Source: Gulosibacter chungangensis
Lineage (GTDB): Bacteria; Actinomycetota; Actinomycetes; Actinomycetales; Microbacteriaceae
Length of the DNA: 64,000 nucleotides
Direction: 5' to 3'
Assembly (NCBI RefSeq): GCF_008831155.1
Contig: NZ_WBKB01000003.1
Location: forward strand, 248,001-312,000
The number at the start of each line of letters is the position of its first letter. Positions within the stretch are counted from its first letter, which is position 1. The notes beneath the pieces were generated by a model, which made no database searches, had not been told where the DNA came from, and was given only the letters and a program-made list of their open reading frames with translations. Position numbers and translations under genes: made by a program. Below, piece by piece: positions 1 to 7,916 of the stretch.

Positions 1-387
1 GACTTTGCTGCCCCGACGCACATAGCCGCCATCCTCGAGACCCGCTTCGATCTCAAACCGGTTCTTGAGGGGATTCGCACCGGCAAATGCGTAGAGAATC
101 GGAAAGAGCATCCCGTAGCGTCGCCACTGGCGGACGTGCACCTCTTCATGCTTCAACACCCGCGCCGACACGTTCTGGTTCGTGAGATAGACCCGACCCA
201 CACAGACTCCACCGCGCTTGAACGCCCAATTCAGCAACCCGCGCAGCACGATCAACGAATTATGCCGCTTGACCTTGCCCGTCGACAGTGGAAGTCCATA
301 GACAAGCGCAACGCCCGTGGCGAACGCGGCACCGAGTCGAGAAATGGGGGAGTCAAGCAGGATTTCCTTGGTCAGGCGGAGGATCAT
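1..387 (-). CDS. Conserved protein with an HExxH motif, 3' end cut by the window edge
   Basis: Read on the minus strand, 129 codons are open from the ATG at 385-387 to the window edge, so the C-terminus is missing. Residues 80-84 are HEEVH, the zinc-metallopeptidase pattern HExxH. It is followed by a hydrophobic stretch (LFPILYAFAG) and then NRFEIEAGLED, whose glutamates could give a third metal ligand. Similar short proteins are widespread in actinobacteria and have often been labelled Fe-S oxidoreductase without good reason; I see no cysteine cluster. An in-frame ATG at 408 would add seven residues, and neither start has a clear Shine-Dalgarno sequence. Peptidase activity is an inference from the motif only. 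Confidence 0.7.
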   Translation of the reverse strand, partial: MILRLTKEILLDSPISRLGAAFATGVALVYGLPLSTGKVKRHNSLIVLRGLLNWAFKRGGVCVGRVYLTNQNVSARVLKHEEVHVRQWRRYGMLFPILYAFAGANPLKNRFEIEAGLEDGGYVRRGSKV

Positions 388-539
388 GCTTCGATCATTG
401 CATCTCATCACTGGCGAGCAACATTTCATACCCGTCTCGATCCCAATGAATTGGCCGTTTCGGTACCCAGTAACGGCCATGTCTGGCGTAACATTGCCAT
501 CGGTCCTGAACTGGACGCACCAAATCTACGGAGGCAGAA

Positions 540-824
540 ATGCGAAGTGATGAAGTGCTGAAGGAGAAGTTCCGTGCCACAAAATACTCGGTAGGTTACG
601 ACCAGCAGGAAGTCGACCACTTCCTTGACCGAGTAGTGGATAGCCTCCGGAAATACGAATCCGGAGAGTCCATTGAGCGCCAGCCCGTGACTGCCCACAC
701 CGTGCAGTCAGTTCAATTCGCTCCCACGCGTTTTCGTGAAGGCTACGACCCCCACGACGTGGACCAATTCCTCGACCGCCTGAGCCAGGCGTTCAGTGAA
801 TTCGAGCGCGGTACGGATAACTAG
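540..824 (+). CDS. Small protein with two DivIVA-type repeats
   Basis: This 94-residue protein consists of two copies of the short DivIVA N-terminal motif, about residues 11-40 (TKYSVGYDQQEVDHFLDRV) and 58-88 (TRFREGYDPHDVDQFLDRL). In full DivIVA/Wag31 proteins this motif binds curved membrane and precedes a coiled coil. Here no coiled coil or other domain follows, so this is a stand-alone repeat protein rather than the polar growth scaffold itself. GGAGG at about 531-535 lies in good spacing before the ATG. A role at the cell pole or septum is plausible but inferred. A strong hairpin follows the stop codon. Confidence 0.85.
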   Translation: MRSDEVLKEKFRATKYSVGYDQQEVDHFLDRVVDSLRKYESGESIERQPVTAHTVQSVQFAPTRFREGYDPHDVDQFLDRLSQAFSEFERGTDN

Positions 825-850
825 CTCTCTCTCAGCTTTACCAATAAATC

Positions 851-880
851 GGCGCCCCACCAGTCAACTGGTGGGGCGCC
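851..880 (+). terminator. Strong 13-bp hairpin after the DivIVA-repeat gene
   Basis: GGCGCCCCACCAG (851-863) pairs perfectly with 868-880 around the loop TCAA. Only TTG follows, with no proper T-run, so termination is likely but not certain. It separates the DivIVA-repeat gene from fprA. Confidence 0.7.
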
Positions 881-978
881 TTGCCGTATGGCGACAGCTG
901 CCGACAACAATCGGCGTGGCTGTTGCCGAGAATCTCGACACGGGCAATAATCAGTATCATCAATATAAGGAGTACAAA

Positions 979-2295
979 TTGCCTCGTGAGAATCCGTTCA
1001 AAGAGCTGACCTCTACGGTTGCCGTGGTCGGGTCTGGCCCAGCCGGCTGCTATCTCGCTCAGGCGCTGCTCAAATCCGCGCCAAACCTAGAGATCACCAT
1101 GTTTGACCAGCTGCCAACGCCCTACGGGTTGGTCCGTTTCGGTATCGCGCCGGATCATCAGGGCACGAAGGGCGTTGAGCGGCAGTTCGCGCGGCTCTTC
1201 GAAAAGCAGGGCGTTCGGTTTGCCGGGGGAGTGAGGGTCGGCTACGACTGCACTCTCGAACAGCTTCGGGAGCGATCCGACGCGGTAGTCGTCGCCACGG
1301 GGATGCATGCGGATGCTGGACTCAATATTCCGGGGATTGATCTTCCCGGCGTCTACGGCGCAGGCCGGATCACCCGGCTCCTGAACGGGCACCCACTTGA
1401 AGGCGATGGGCTCGAAGGTGACGGCATCGAGAGTCTCGGCGAATTCGTGAGCGTCATCGGGATGGGCAATGTGGCCATCGACCTCGTGCGGCTGCTCGCT
1501 AAAGAAGAGACTGACTTCGAGGGGTCGGACGTGATCGACGAGGTTCACCAGGAACTCGCGAAGGATGTCCGTGAGATCAATGTCATCAGCCGCTCGGCTC
1601 CCCGAGACTCGAAGTTTGACCCGGTGATGGTCGCGGAATTACTCGAGCTGCAGGGTGTGGCCCACACCGTACACACCGCCGGAGAGCTGCCAGAGACAGG
1701 CGCTGCAGACGCTGCCGACGCTCCGGAGCTGCATCCACGTGAGGCCGTGGTTCGACAACTCATCGACCACGAGGCGACCGGCGAGGCACGCGTAGAGGTG
1801 CACTGGTGGTTCGAGACCACGCCCGTGCGCCTGGAGGGGGCGGACCGGGCGGAACTGCTCGTGGTGGAACACGACGGTGCGGAACACACACTCGAGACCG
1901 ATTCCCTGCTCACCGCGATTGGCTTCCTCGGCACGCCCGAGCAGTCGCTCATCGAGGTCAGCGAGGATGCTCGCGCCACCGGCCGTATCGAGCCGGGGCT
2001 CTACGTCACCGGCTGGCTTCGTACCGGGCCGCGCGGTGCGCTACCCGACCAGCGTAGCCAAGCGCGAGAGCTTGCCGAGCGCATCCTCGAGGACGTACTC
2101 GACGCATCCAACCGAGGCGTCAAAGCAGCGGGACTTGGCGACCTGGAATTCCCCGAGGCCACCTCATATCAGGATTGGCAGGCCATCGATGAGTTCGAGC
2201 GGGCGAGTGCTCAGCCCGGACGGGTCCGCAAGAAAATCACCACGACCCAGGGGTTCACCGACGTCATCGAAACCCACCGTGACATGCAACGCTGA
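979..2295 (+). CDS. fprA: FprA-like ferredoxin/adrenodoxin-type NADP+ reductase
   Basis: A flavoenzyme of the adrenodoxin-reductase (FprA) family, which passes electrons between NADPH and ferredoxins. The FAD-binding GSGPAG sits at residues 18-23, followed by the family signature PTPYGLVRFGIAPDHQGTK. A second nucleotide-binding segment, VIGMGNVAIDLVR, lies near residue 160, and the C-terminal GWLRTGPRG block is typical. The chosen start is TTG at 979, because AAGGAG at 967-972 lies six bases upstream and the conserved N-terminus begins there; an upstream extension to 796 is open but unconserved. The 438 residues fit the family (about 450). The physiological ferredoxin partner is not in the window. 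Confidence 0.88.
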   Translation: MPRENPFKELTSTVAVVGSGPAGCYLAQALLKSAPNLEITMFDQLPTPYGLVRFGIAPDHQGTKGVERQFARLFEKQGVRFAGGVRVGYDCTLEQLRERSDAVVVATGMHADAGLNIPGIDLPGVYGAGRITRLLNGHPLEGDGLEGDGIESLGEFVSVIGMGNVAIDLVRLLAKEETDFEGSDVIDEVHQELAKDVREINVISRSAPRDSKFDPVMVAELLELQGVAHTVHTAGELPETGAADAADAPELHPREAVVRQLIDHEATGEARVEVHWWFETTPVRLEGADRAELLVVEHDGAEHTLETDSLLTAIGFLGTPEQSLIEVSEDARATGRIEPGLYVTGWLRTGPRGALPDQRSQARELAERILEDVLDASNRGVKAAGLGDLEFPEATSYQDWQAIDEFERASAQPGRVRKKITTTQGFTDVIETHRDMQR

Positions 2296-2336
2296 CCCCG
2301 AACTCGTGCCGGGGCAGCGCACAGTGTGAGTACGAG

Positions 2337-3080
2337 CTAGCGCTGCATTGCGAGCCACTCGCGATAGGTCTGCGTGCCGAGCCTCGCTCCCGGGCCGGGC
2401 AGCAGGCTGCCATCGCGCATGCTGCGGCCGAAGCGGCCCGGTAGTGGGAATTCCAATACCCGATTCGAGCTATACGTCACGCTGAAATATTGCCGGACCA
2501 TATCGGGCACCGTGATCTCCTCCGGCCCGCCGAGATCTTGCGCGTATCCGATCGGCTCTGCTGCGGCCAACCGGACAAGTTCCTCAGCGACCTCGTGCAC
2601 CGCAACTGGCTGCGAACGCATCGTCGGGATAAATCGAAGATTTCCCACGCCGTAACGCTCAGCGATCTGTTTGCCGAATTCATGAAACTGAGTGGCACGC
2701 AGCACCGTCCAACCGCCGGGCTCGCGGCGTAGGATTTTCTCCTGCGCCGCCTTGCCCGCGTAGTATCCCGCATTCGTCTTCGCCGCACCGATGATCGAAA
2801 TCGCCACGTGGTGACGGATGCCGAGTTCCCGTTCTGCCGCGAGCAGGTTTCGAGTGCCGCGGGCGATGAACATGACTGCCTGTTTAGCCTTGGCCGTGGC
2901 GATCGAGGAAGCATCGATCACCGCATCCACACCCTCGAGCGCGGGCAAGACCTGTTCGAATACCGTGATATCGACACCGGCACGACGTGACAGAGCCGCC
3001 GTCTCATGACCGGCTGCTGCCGCGGCCGTGATGACCGCGCTGCCGAGCAATCCCATGCCGCCGATCACTGCGATCTTCAT
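2337..3080 (-). CDS. NAD(P)-binding protein of the NmrA/atypical SDR type
   Basis: The 247-residue protein opens with MKIAVIGGMGLLGSA, the glycine-rich dinucleotide-binding motif of Rossmann-fold NmrA-like and atypical short-chain dehydrogenases. A central segment (YYAGKAAQEKILRREPG) carries the YxxxK-like pair usual in this superfamily, and LRATQFHEFG resembles NmrA/UDP-sugar epimerase relatives. The ATG at 3078-3080 is preceded by GGGAGC. An upstream ATG at 3104 is open but lies before the Shine-Dalgarno sequence. It is convergent with fprA (41-bp gap) and divergent from the amidotransferase gene at 3220. The substrate is unknown. Confidence 0.8.
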   Translation of the reverse strand: MKIAVIGGMGLLGSAVITAAAAAGHETAALSRRAGVDITVFEQVLPALEGVDAVIDASSIATAKAKQAVMFIARGTRNLLAAERELGIRHHVAISIIGAAKTNAGYYAGKAAQEKILRREPGGWTVLRATQFHEFGKQIAERYGVGNLRFIPTMRSQPVAVHEVAEELVRLAAAEPIGYAQDLGGPEEITVPDMVRQYFSVTYSSNRVLEFPLPGRFGRSMRDGSLLPGPGARLGTQTYREWLAMQR

Positions 3081-3142
3081 GGAAGCTCCCTTGCGTATTG
3101 CCAATCACCGTCAGCAGCAGGCTACTCGCCCCGGCACAAGGC

Positions 3143-3184
3143 CAGCGCATAGTTGCAGCGCATAGTTAAGGGCACCGGATAGTT
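3143..3184. repeat. 13-bp tandem direct repeat in a divergent promoter region
   Basis: CAGCGCATAGTT occurs at 3143-3154 and again at 3156-3167, with a degenerate third ATAGTT at 3179-3184. The repeats sit between the NmrA-like gene (minus) and the C26 amidotransferase gene (plus), just upstream of the plus-strand -10 box, as a regulator-binding site would. The binding protein is unknown. Confidence 0.55.
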
Positions 3185-3206
3185 ATTAGAAGCCCGTAAG
3201 ACCTGC

Positions 3207-3219
3207 TATAACGAATGTT
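3207..3219 (+). promoter_or_regulatory. -10 box of a probable leaderless transcript
   Basis: TATAAC at 3207-3212 lies seven bases before the ATG at 3220, and no Shine-Dalgarno sequence is present. Transcription would begin at or next to the A of the ATG. The -35 region is weak (TTATTA at 3183-3188). Confidence 0.5.
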
Positions 3220-3993
3220 ATGAGTGCTCAAGTTCCCTTCCTGCTGGTCGTTGACGGCACCAATGAGCGTGCCGACCAGACCTTCACGAACGTGCTCGAC
3301 ACGCTCACGCAGCAGGTTGTTGCCGTGGCTCGAACGGTGGGCTGGTTGCCGAATCGGCTCTACATCGGCGATGTGTCAGAGGAAGCGGTTCGCGAAGCTT
3401 ATAGCCGAGCAGACGCGGTGGTCATCATGGGTGGCGAAGACGTCACCCCTGAACTCTATGGTCGCGGGGTCGACTATCCCGAGTCGGGAAATCACCTGCG
3501 CGTGGCGGATGAACGAACCACCGAACTCGTGCGCGAATCGGTCGCCAATGGCAAGCCCGTTTTCGGAATTTGCCGCGGCCTGCAGCTGATGAACGTTGCA
3601 TTAGGCGGCACTCTCATACAGCACCTCGAGACGGCGGATGCACACCGAAAGACGGGCCGAGAGGAACACGAGTTCGTGAAGCATCCGGTGTCGCTCATTG
3701 AGGGGTCGAAGCTACGCGAGATCCTGGAACAGCCGGAGATCGACACTGAGTCCTCGCATCACCAGGCAGTGGATGCGCTGGGTCAGAATCTTCGGATCGC
3801 TGCGGTTGCGCCCGACGGCACGGTCGAAGCAATCGAGCATGAAACCGCACCGGTGCTTGCGGTGCAGTGGCATCCCGAGTCCCTCGGTTCAGACCCGGGA
3901 CAGCTGGAAACGCTACTGCGGGGGCTCCTGGAGTACCTTCGCGCCTACAACCAAAGTGCGATCCCTGCGGCGGAAGCACCTACGGCCCTTTAG
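3220..3993 (+). CDS. Class I glutamine amidotransferase-like hydrolase (peptidase C26)
   Basis: A 257-residue single-domain protein of the peptidase C26 / gamma-glutamyl-gamma-aminobutyrate hydrolase family (PuuD-like). The nucleophile is Cys118 in GICRGLQLMN, and the rest of the triad is His218 and Glu220 in QWHPE. VVIMGGEDVTPELYG near residue 70 is the family's oxyanion-side signature (usually GG.D..P..Y). Such enzymes hydrolyse gamma-glutamyl amides in polyamine or similar catabolism, but no putrescine-pathway gene is adjacent, so the substrate is open. There is no Shine-Dalgarno sequence; a -10 box directly precedes the ATG. Confidence 0.88.
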   Translation: MSAQVPFLLVVDGTNERADQTFTNVLDTLTQQVVAVARTVGWLPNRLYIGDVSEEAVREAYSRADAVVIMGGEDVTPELYGRGVDYPESGNHLRVADERTTELVRESVANGKPVFGICRGLQLMNVALGGTLIQHLETADAHRKTGREEHEFVKHPVSLIEGSKLREILEQPEIDTESSHHQAVDALGQNLRIAAVAPDGTVEAIEHETAPVLAVQWHPESLGSDPGQLETLLRGLLEYLRAYNQSAIPAAEAPTAL

Positions 3994-4002
3994 CCTCGGG
4001 TT

Positions 4003-4449
4003 ATGAACTCCGAGCCGCAACCAAATCAGTCCGCGCAGAACTCCCAGTACGCCGATAACCCGTACGCGAATAATCCGAACTACGGCGGCTACACCGAGGC
4101 GCAGCAGGCCGACACGACTTCTACATCGAGCACCGGCGGTTCGCCCGCGTTTGTCGTCGCGATCATCACCCTCACGGTAGCCGTCGTTGTGTCCTGGTTG
4201 AGAACAATCCTGTTGTTCTTCGTGGTCTCCGCTCCGATGATGGGGCTCATCAACATCTTCCTGTCGCTGCTAGTCATCGCACTGGCTGTGGTTGGTGTGA
4301 TCATGGGCAGTATCGGCATGAAGCAAGACGCGGGTCGCGTGAAGTCGGCAATAGGATTCGGCATTTCGCTAGCCATTTTGGTGACCGTTGCTGCTGGCTG
4401 GATTGGGAGCACGCTGGTGAGCTTCGTGGGTACTGCTGTGGCCGTTTAG
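4003..4449 (+). CDS. Small membrane protein with Asn/Tyr/Gln-rich N-terminus
   Basis: 148 residues. The first 48 are polar and rich in Asn, Gln, Tyr and Ser (repeats of YADNPYANNPNY type). The remainder is hydrophobic, with probable membrane segments at about 49-78, 81-105 and 116-145. No family is recognised with confidence; it resembles DUF4190-type small actinobacterial membrane proteins in layout. It lies nine bases after the amidotransferase stop and could share its transcript, but TAGCCT at 3991-3996 lies six bases before the ATG and no Shine-Dalgarno sequence is seen. A strong terminator follows. Confidence 0.7.
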   Translation: MNSEPQPNQSAQNSQYADNPYANNPNYGGYTEAQQADTTSTSSTGGSPAFVVAIITLTVAVVVSWLRTILLFFVVSAPMMGLINIFLSLLVIALAVVGVIMGSIGMKQDAGRVKSAIGFGISLAILVTVAAGWIGSTLVSFVGTAVAV

Positions 4450-4508
4450 GTACCGGCATGCCACGGCTTGAGCACTGAGAGCCGAGCATTAAGAACCCAG
4501 CACTAAGA

Positions 4509-4553
4509 ACACTGCGTCGGGCATCCTCTCGGTAAAGATGCCCGACGCAGTGT
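4509..4553. terminator. Bidirectional intrinsic terminator
   Basis: A perfect 17-bp stem (4509-4525 with 4537-4553, arm ACACTGCGTCGGGCATC) and an 11-base loop lie between convergent genes. TTTAGG follows on the plus strand, and a weak T-run is present on the minus strand. Confidence 0.85.
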
Positions 4554-4582
4554 TTAGGTGATGGGGTGGTGTGCCCGAGTGG

Positions 4583-4897
4583 CTACTCGCCGGTCTGGCC
4601 GGCCGGGACGTTGACGTCGAACTCCACATTGGTGCCGTCAACATTCGTGACGGTCATGATGACGTCATAGCGGCCGCCATCCTGGTCGTAGAGGTCGCAG
4701 GTCAACTCCGCGCCAACCTCACCTTCGAGGTCTCCGGGGCAGTCAACTTCAGGGGTGAAGCCGAGCTGGCCTTCGAGGCTCGCTGCGGCTTGTGCCTCGA
4801 CTTCGTCGGCAGCGACGGTCAAGGATGTGCTGCAACCGGCGAGCGCGAGGCCGACGACTGCGAGGGCGCCAAAACTTTTCAATGCAGTGCGTTTCAT
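4583..4897 (-). CDS. DUF4333-type lipoprotein
   Basis: A 104-residue secreted lipoprotein. The signal peptide MKRTALKSFGALAVVGLALAG ends in a lipobox (LALAGC), so Cys would be lipid-modified and the protein anchored on the outer face of the membrane. The mature part contains VDCPGDLEGEVGAELTCDL, the two-cysteine core of the actinobacterial DUF4333 domain, which probably forms a disulphide. Function is unknown for the family. The ATG at 4895-4897 was chosen because it begins the signal peptide and AGAAGC precedes it; the longer open frame from 4984 would bury the signal sequence. Confidence 0.88.
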   Translation of the reverse strand: MKRTALKSFGALAVVGLALAGCSTSLTVAADEVEAQAAASLEGQLGFTPEVDCPGDLEGEVGAELTCDLYDQDGGRYDVIMTVTNVDGTNVEFDVNVPAGQTGE

Positions 4898-5004
4898 GCT
4901 TCTAAGCTTGGCGTGGTTTCCTCGGTTATACCTGGTCGGCACGCCAAGTTCATGCGGAAGACTTACGCGGCCTACGACTTCCATGCACGGATGTGCGCGG
5001 CAAA

Positions 5005-5055
5005 CAAGGCCCGAACTCCGGGCCGATATTTAATCGGGCTGGAGTTCGGGCCTTG
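5005..5055 (-). terminator. Terminator of the tRNA-Arg gene
   Basis: CAAGGCCCGAACTCC (5005-5019) pairs with 5041-5055. The loop holds a smaller CCGAT/ATCGG stem. Read on the minus strand, the stem ends in CTTGTTT, a short T-tract. It lies eight bases downstream of the tRNA 3' end. Confidence 0.8.
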
Positions 5056-5062
5056 CGAGTCG

Positions 5063-5135
5063 TGCCCCCGACAGGAGTCGAACCTGCGACCTACGGTACC
5101 GGAAACCGGCGCTCTATCCACTGAGCTACGGAGGC
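5063..5135 (-). tRNA. tRNA-Arg (anticodon CCG)
   Basis: A 73-nt tRNA on the minus strand. The acceptor arm GCCTCCG pairs with CGGGGGC (one G-T wobble), the D-arm is GCTC/GAGC, and the T-arm holds GGTTCGACTC. The anticodon loop TTCCGGT gives CCG, which reads CGG codons. CCA is not encoded, since the 3' end runs ACGA. A -10-like TAAGCT (AGCTTA at 5145-5150 on the plus strand) lies nine bases before the 5' end. It is divergent from argS, whose product charges this tRNA. Confidence 0.95.
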
Positions 5136-5169
5136 AACTCCGAAAGCTTAGCAGCATTCCGGAGGTCCA

Positions 5170-5199
5170 TTGAGCAAGCACGTGCCGCAAGGCCTACCA
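5170..5199 (+). promoter_or_regulatory. Candidate argS promoter
   Basis: TTGAGC (5170-5175), an 18-base spacer and TACCAT (5194-5199) fit a sigma-70-type promoter. The start point would fall close to the ATG at 5209, giving a leaderless argS mRNA. The competing reading uses TTG 5170 as the start codon, with GGAGG at 5161-5165. Confidence 0.5.
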
Positions 5200-5208
5200 T
5201 TGACCCTG

Positions 5209-6876
5209 ATGAACGACGCGACTCTCACCTCTGCTCTGGCCGCATCTATTCGCGCGGCACTCGACCGCCGTGAAGGTGGACAAGAGATCACCCTCTCTGA
5301 GGACGACCTCAAGCTTGAACGACCCAAGAACCGAGATCACGGTGACTGGGCCTCCAACGTAGCCATGCGCTTTGCGAAGCGTGTCGGCACGAACCCCCGC
5401 GAACTTGCGCAGGAGATCGCGAGCGGCCTTGAGGAAGACCCCTCGGTGAAGAAGGTCGATGTTGCAGGTCCCGGGTTCATTAACATCACCCTCGACGAGG
5501 CGGCAGCCGGTGAACTCGCGCGCGAAATTGTAGCGGCGGGGGAGACCTACGGTTCGAACCAGGCGCTCACCGGCCGCAACATCAACCTCGAGTTCGTCTC
5601 GGCAAACCCAACCGGGCCCATCCACCTCGGTGGTGCGCGCTGGGCCGCGGTCGGCGATTCGCTCGCCCGGGTGCTCGCCAACGCCGGCGCCGAAGTGACC
5701 CGCGAGTACTACTTCAATGACCATGGAGCCCAGATCGACCGCTTCGCGAACTCGCTTGTCGCCGCACACCTCGGCGAGCCGACTCCCGAGGACGGCTACG
5801 CGGGCCAGTACATTATCGACATCGCCAATCAGGTGGCGGCTGAAAACGCGGCTGAGCTTGCGGCAGCAAGCGATCGTGACGCTAAGCAGGAAGTTTTCCG
5901 CAAGCACGGCGTTGAGCTCATGTTCGGGGCTATCCGCGAGAAGCTCGAAGAGTTCCGGGTGCACTTCGATGTGTTCTTCCACGAAGACACCGTGCACACC
6001 GACGGCTCGGTTGAGGCGGCGATCCAGAAACTGCGCGGCCTGGGCCGCATCTTCGACGAAGACGGCGCTGTATGGCTACGCACCACCGACTTCGGTGACG
6101 ATAAGGACCGCGTGATCGTCCGCTCCAACGGCGAACCCACCTACTTCGCCGGTGATATCGGCTACTACCTCAACAAGCGCGAACGCGGCTTCGATGAGTG
6201 CCTCTACATGCTCGGCGCCGACCACCACGGTTATATCGGCCGCATGATGGCCATGGCTGAGTCCTTCGGCGATACCCCCGGCGTGAACATGCAGATCCTG
6301 ATCGGCCAGATGGTGAACCTTGTCAAGGACGGCGAACCCGTGCGGATGTCGAAGCGCGCCGGGAACATCGTCACCCTCGATGACCTCGTCGATGCCGTTG
6401 GCGTGGATGCCGCCCGTTACTCCCTCGTGCGCTCCTCGACGAACACCTCGATGGACATTGACCTCGACCTGCTGGTGAGCCGCTCGAACGACAACCCGGT
6501 CTACTACGTGCAGTACGCGCACGCCCGCACCAGGGCCGTGAATCGCAATGCCACGGAAGCCGGCATCAACGGGGACAACTTCGACCCCGCGACCCTCACG
6601 CATCCCACCGAGAACAACCTGCTCGGGCAACTGCGCGAGTTCCCGCGCATCCTCGAGGTCGCCGCAGTCGAGCGCGAGCCGCACCGCGTCAGCCGCTACC
6701 TCGAGGACCTCGCCGCCGCGTACAACCGCTGGTACGACCAGACTCGCGTAATCCCGCAGGGTGATGCGCCGGTCGAGGCCGTGCACTCGAGCCGCTTCGT
6801 GCTCAACGAGGCAGCAGCACAGGTGCTTCGCAACGGCCTGACAATGATCGGCGTGGTTGCGCCGGACCGGATGTAA
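5209..6876 (+). CDS. argS: Arginyl-tRNA synthetase
   Basis: Class I synthetase that attaches arginine to tRNA-Arg in the cytoplasm. The N-terminal Arg-tRNA-synthetase domain includes [15 protein letters not shown]. The HIGH-type motif is [10 protein letters not shown], the KMSKS-type motif is VRMSKRAGN, and the C-terminal DALR anticodon-binding domain ends in the usual VVAPDRM. The 555 residues match the family. I chose ATG 5209 because the conserved N-terminus begins there and a promoter-like element lies just upstream; TTG at 5170, with GGAGG four bases before it, would add 13 residues. It is divergent from its cognate tRNA. Confidence 0.93.
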   Translation: MNDATLTSALAASIRAALDRREGGQEITLSEDDLKLERPKNRDHGDWASNVAMRFAKRVGTNPRELAQEIASGLEEDPSVKKVDVAGPGFINITLDEAAAGELAREIVAAGETYGSNQALTGRNINLEFVSANPTGPIHLGGARWAAVGDSLARVLANAGAEVTREYYFNDHGAQIDRFANSLVAAHLGEPTPEDGYAGQYIIDIANQVAAENAAELAAASDRDAKQEVFRKHGVELMFGAIREKLEEFRVHFDVFFHEDTVHTDGSVEAAIQKLRGLGRIFDEDGAVWLRTTDFGDDKDRVIVRSNGEPTYFAGDIGYYLNKRERGFDECLYMLGADHHGYIGRMMAMAESFGDTPGVNMQILIGQMVNLVKDGEPVRMSKRAGNIVTLDDLVDAVGVDAARYSLVRSSTNTSMDIDLDLLVSRSNDNPVYYVQYAHARTRAVNRNATEAGINGDNFDPATLTHPTENNLLGQLREFPRILEVAAVEREPHRVSRYLEDLAAAYNRWYDQTRVIPQGDAPVEAVHSSRFVLNEAAAQVLRNGLTMIGVVAPDRM

Positions 6877-6879
6877 CTG

Positions 6880-7740
6880 GTGACGCAGCACGCGCAGCAG
6901 CCGCATTCGAGCAGCAGCGGTCACGACCAAGAACTGCCGGACTACGGGCAGCCCGCGTACGAACTACCCGGGTACGGCGAGCAGACGCATAGCCGTAAGC
7001 GGGGCGTGCACTGGGGCTGGGTGATCGGCACCCTCACGGTGCTGCTGGTCATCCTCGTGGTGGTCGCCGAAATTCTGGCGCGAATCGTGGTTGGCCAAGT
7101 TGCCGCGAGTCAGATTGAGGACGCGATGCCGGAGGCAGTACGCGCAGATGTGGAAGCCTCCCCGACCGGCTGGTGCGTACTGTGCGAAGTCATTGGCGGG
7201 GAACTGTCCGGGCTCGACGTTGAGGGCAAGAACGTGGAATTCGGTGGCGCCCGCGGCACCATTGATCTGCGCGCGGAGGGAATCACCCTGACCGATCCCG
7301 TGGCGCTCGATGGCGCGGAAGGCACGGTTGAGATCGGTGAGGCCTCGCTGAATAAACTGCTCGCCTCGACGGCGGAAGAATACGGCTTTACGGTGCACGG
7401 ACTCGATCTCAAAGACGGTGTCTTCGGGTACACGACTGAAGTTCAAGTGTTCGGTATCGAAGTGCAGATTCGGGTAGATGCGAGCGCCCGCATGCAATCC
7501 GGTGGCCGCATCCAAATCAACGCCGAGAGCCTGTCCATTCAAACCGGGGCCGCTCCGACCGATATTCAGCTCAATCCCGAGAACTTCACCCTCGAATTCT
7601 GCGTGGCCGAGCACCTGCCTGAAATGCTCGAAATCACCTCGGTGGAGGTGGTGGATGACGCCCTGGTCATCGGCTATCGAAGCACCGAACCGTTCACCCT
7701 CACCGAGGATGCCTTTCAGACCCGCGGAAGCTGTAGTTAG
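6880..7740 (+). CDS. LmeA-type (DUF2993) membrane-anchored protein
   Basis: 286 residues. The cytoplasmic N-terminus is rich in Tyr, Gly, Pro and Gln (DYGQPAYELPGYGEQ). A membrane helix follows at about 46-66 and the rest is periplasmic/extracellular. Residues 65-280 fit the DUF2993/LmeA fold (IEDAMPEAVRADVEASPTG, then alternating beta strands with GEASLNKLLAS). In mycobacteria LmeA takes part in maturation of lipomannan, so an envelope lipoglycan role is possible but inferred. The start is GTG 6880, three bases after the argS stop, so it is probably co-transcribed with argS. Confidence 0.8.
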   Translation: MTQHAQQPHSSSSGHDQELPDYGQPAYELPGYGEQTHSRKRGVHWGWVIGTLTVLLVILVVVAEILARIVVGQVAASQIEDAMPEAVRADVEASPTGWCVLCEVIGGELSGLDVEGKNVEFGGARGTIDLRAEGITLTDPVALDGAEGTVEIGEASLNKLLASTAEEYGFTVHGLDLKDGVFGYTTEVQVFGIEVQIRVDASARMQSGGRIQINAESLSIQTGAAPTDIQLNPENFTLEFCVAEHLPEMLEITSVEVVDDALVIGYRSTEPFTLTEDAFQTRGSCS

Positions 7741-7916
7741 ACAGCAGACGCTGCAGACGCAATCTGGTTCGGCAATTGGCGTTGGGCCGAACGCTATTCG
7801 GGCTCATCCCGACGATGGAATTCCCGCCCAGGAGATAGGGATGCCCCTGACTGGGTGGTTCAATAGTGGTGTGCGCGAGGTATCGCGAATCCCCGTGGAT
7901 CGAAGGAGTAGTAGCT

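Noticed and set aside
136-561. Plus-strand ORF of 141 codons at the start of the window
   Set aside because: It is antisense to the better-supported HExxH gene, overlaps the DivIVA-repeat gene and shows no domain or Shine-Dalgarno sequence.
4571-5173. 200-codon plus-strand ORF over the DUF4333 gene and tRNA
   Set aside because: It crosses a tRNA gene and a terminator and is antisense to a clear lipoprotein.
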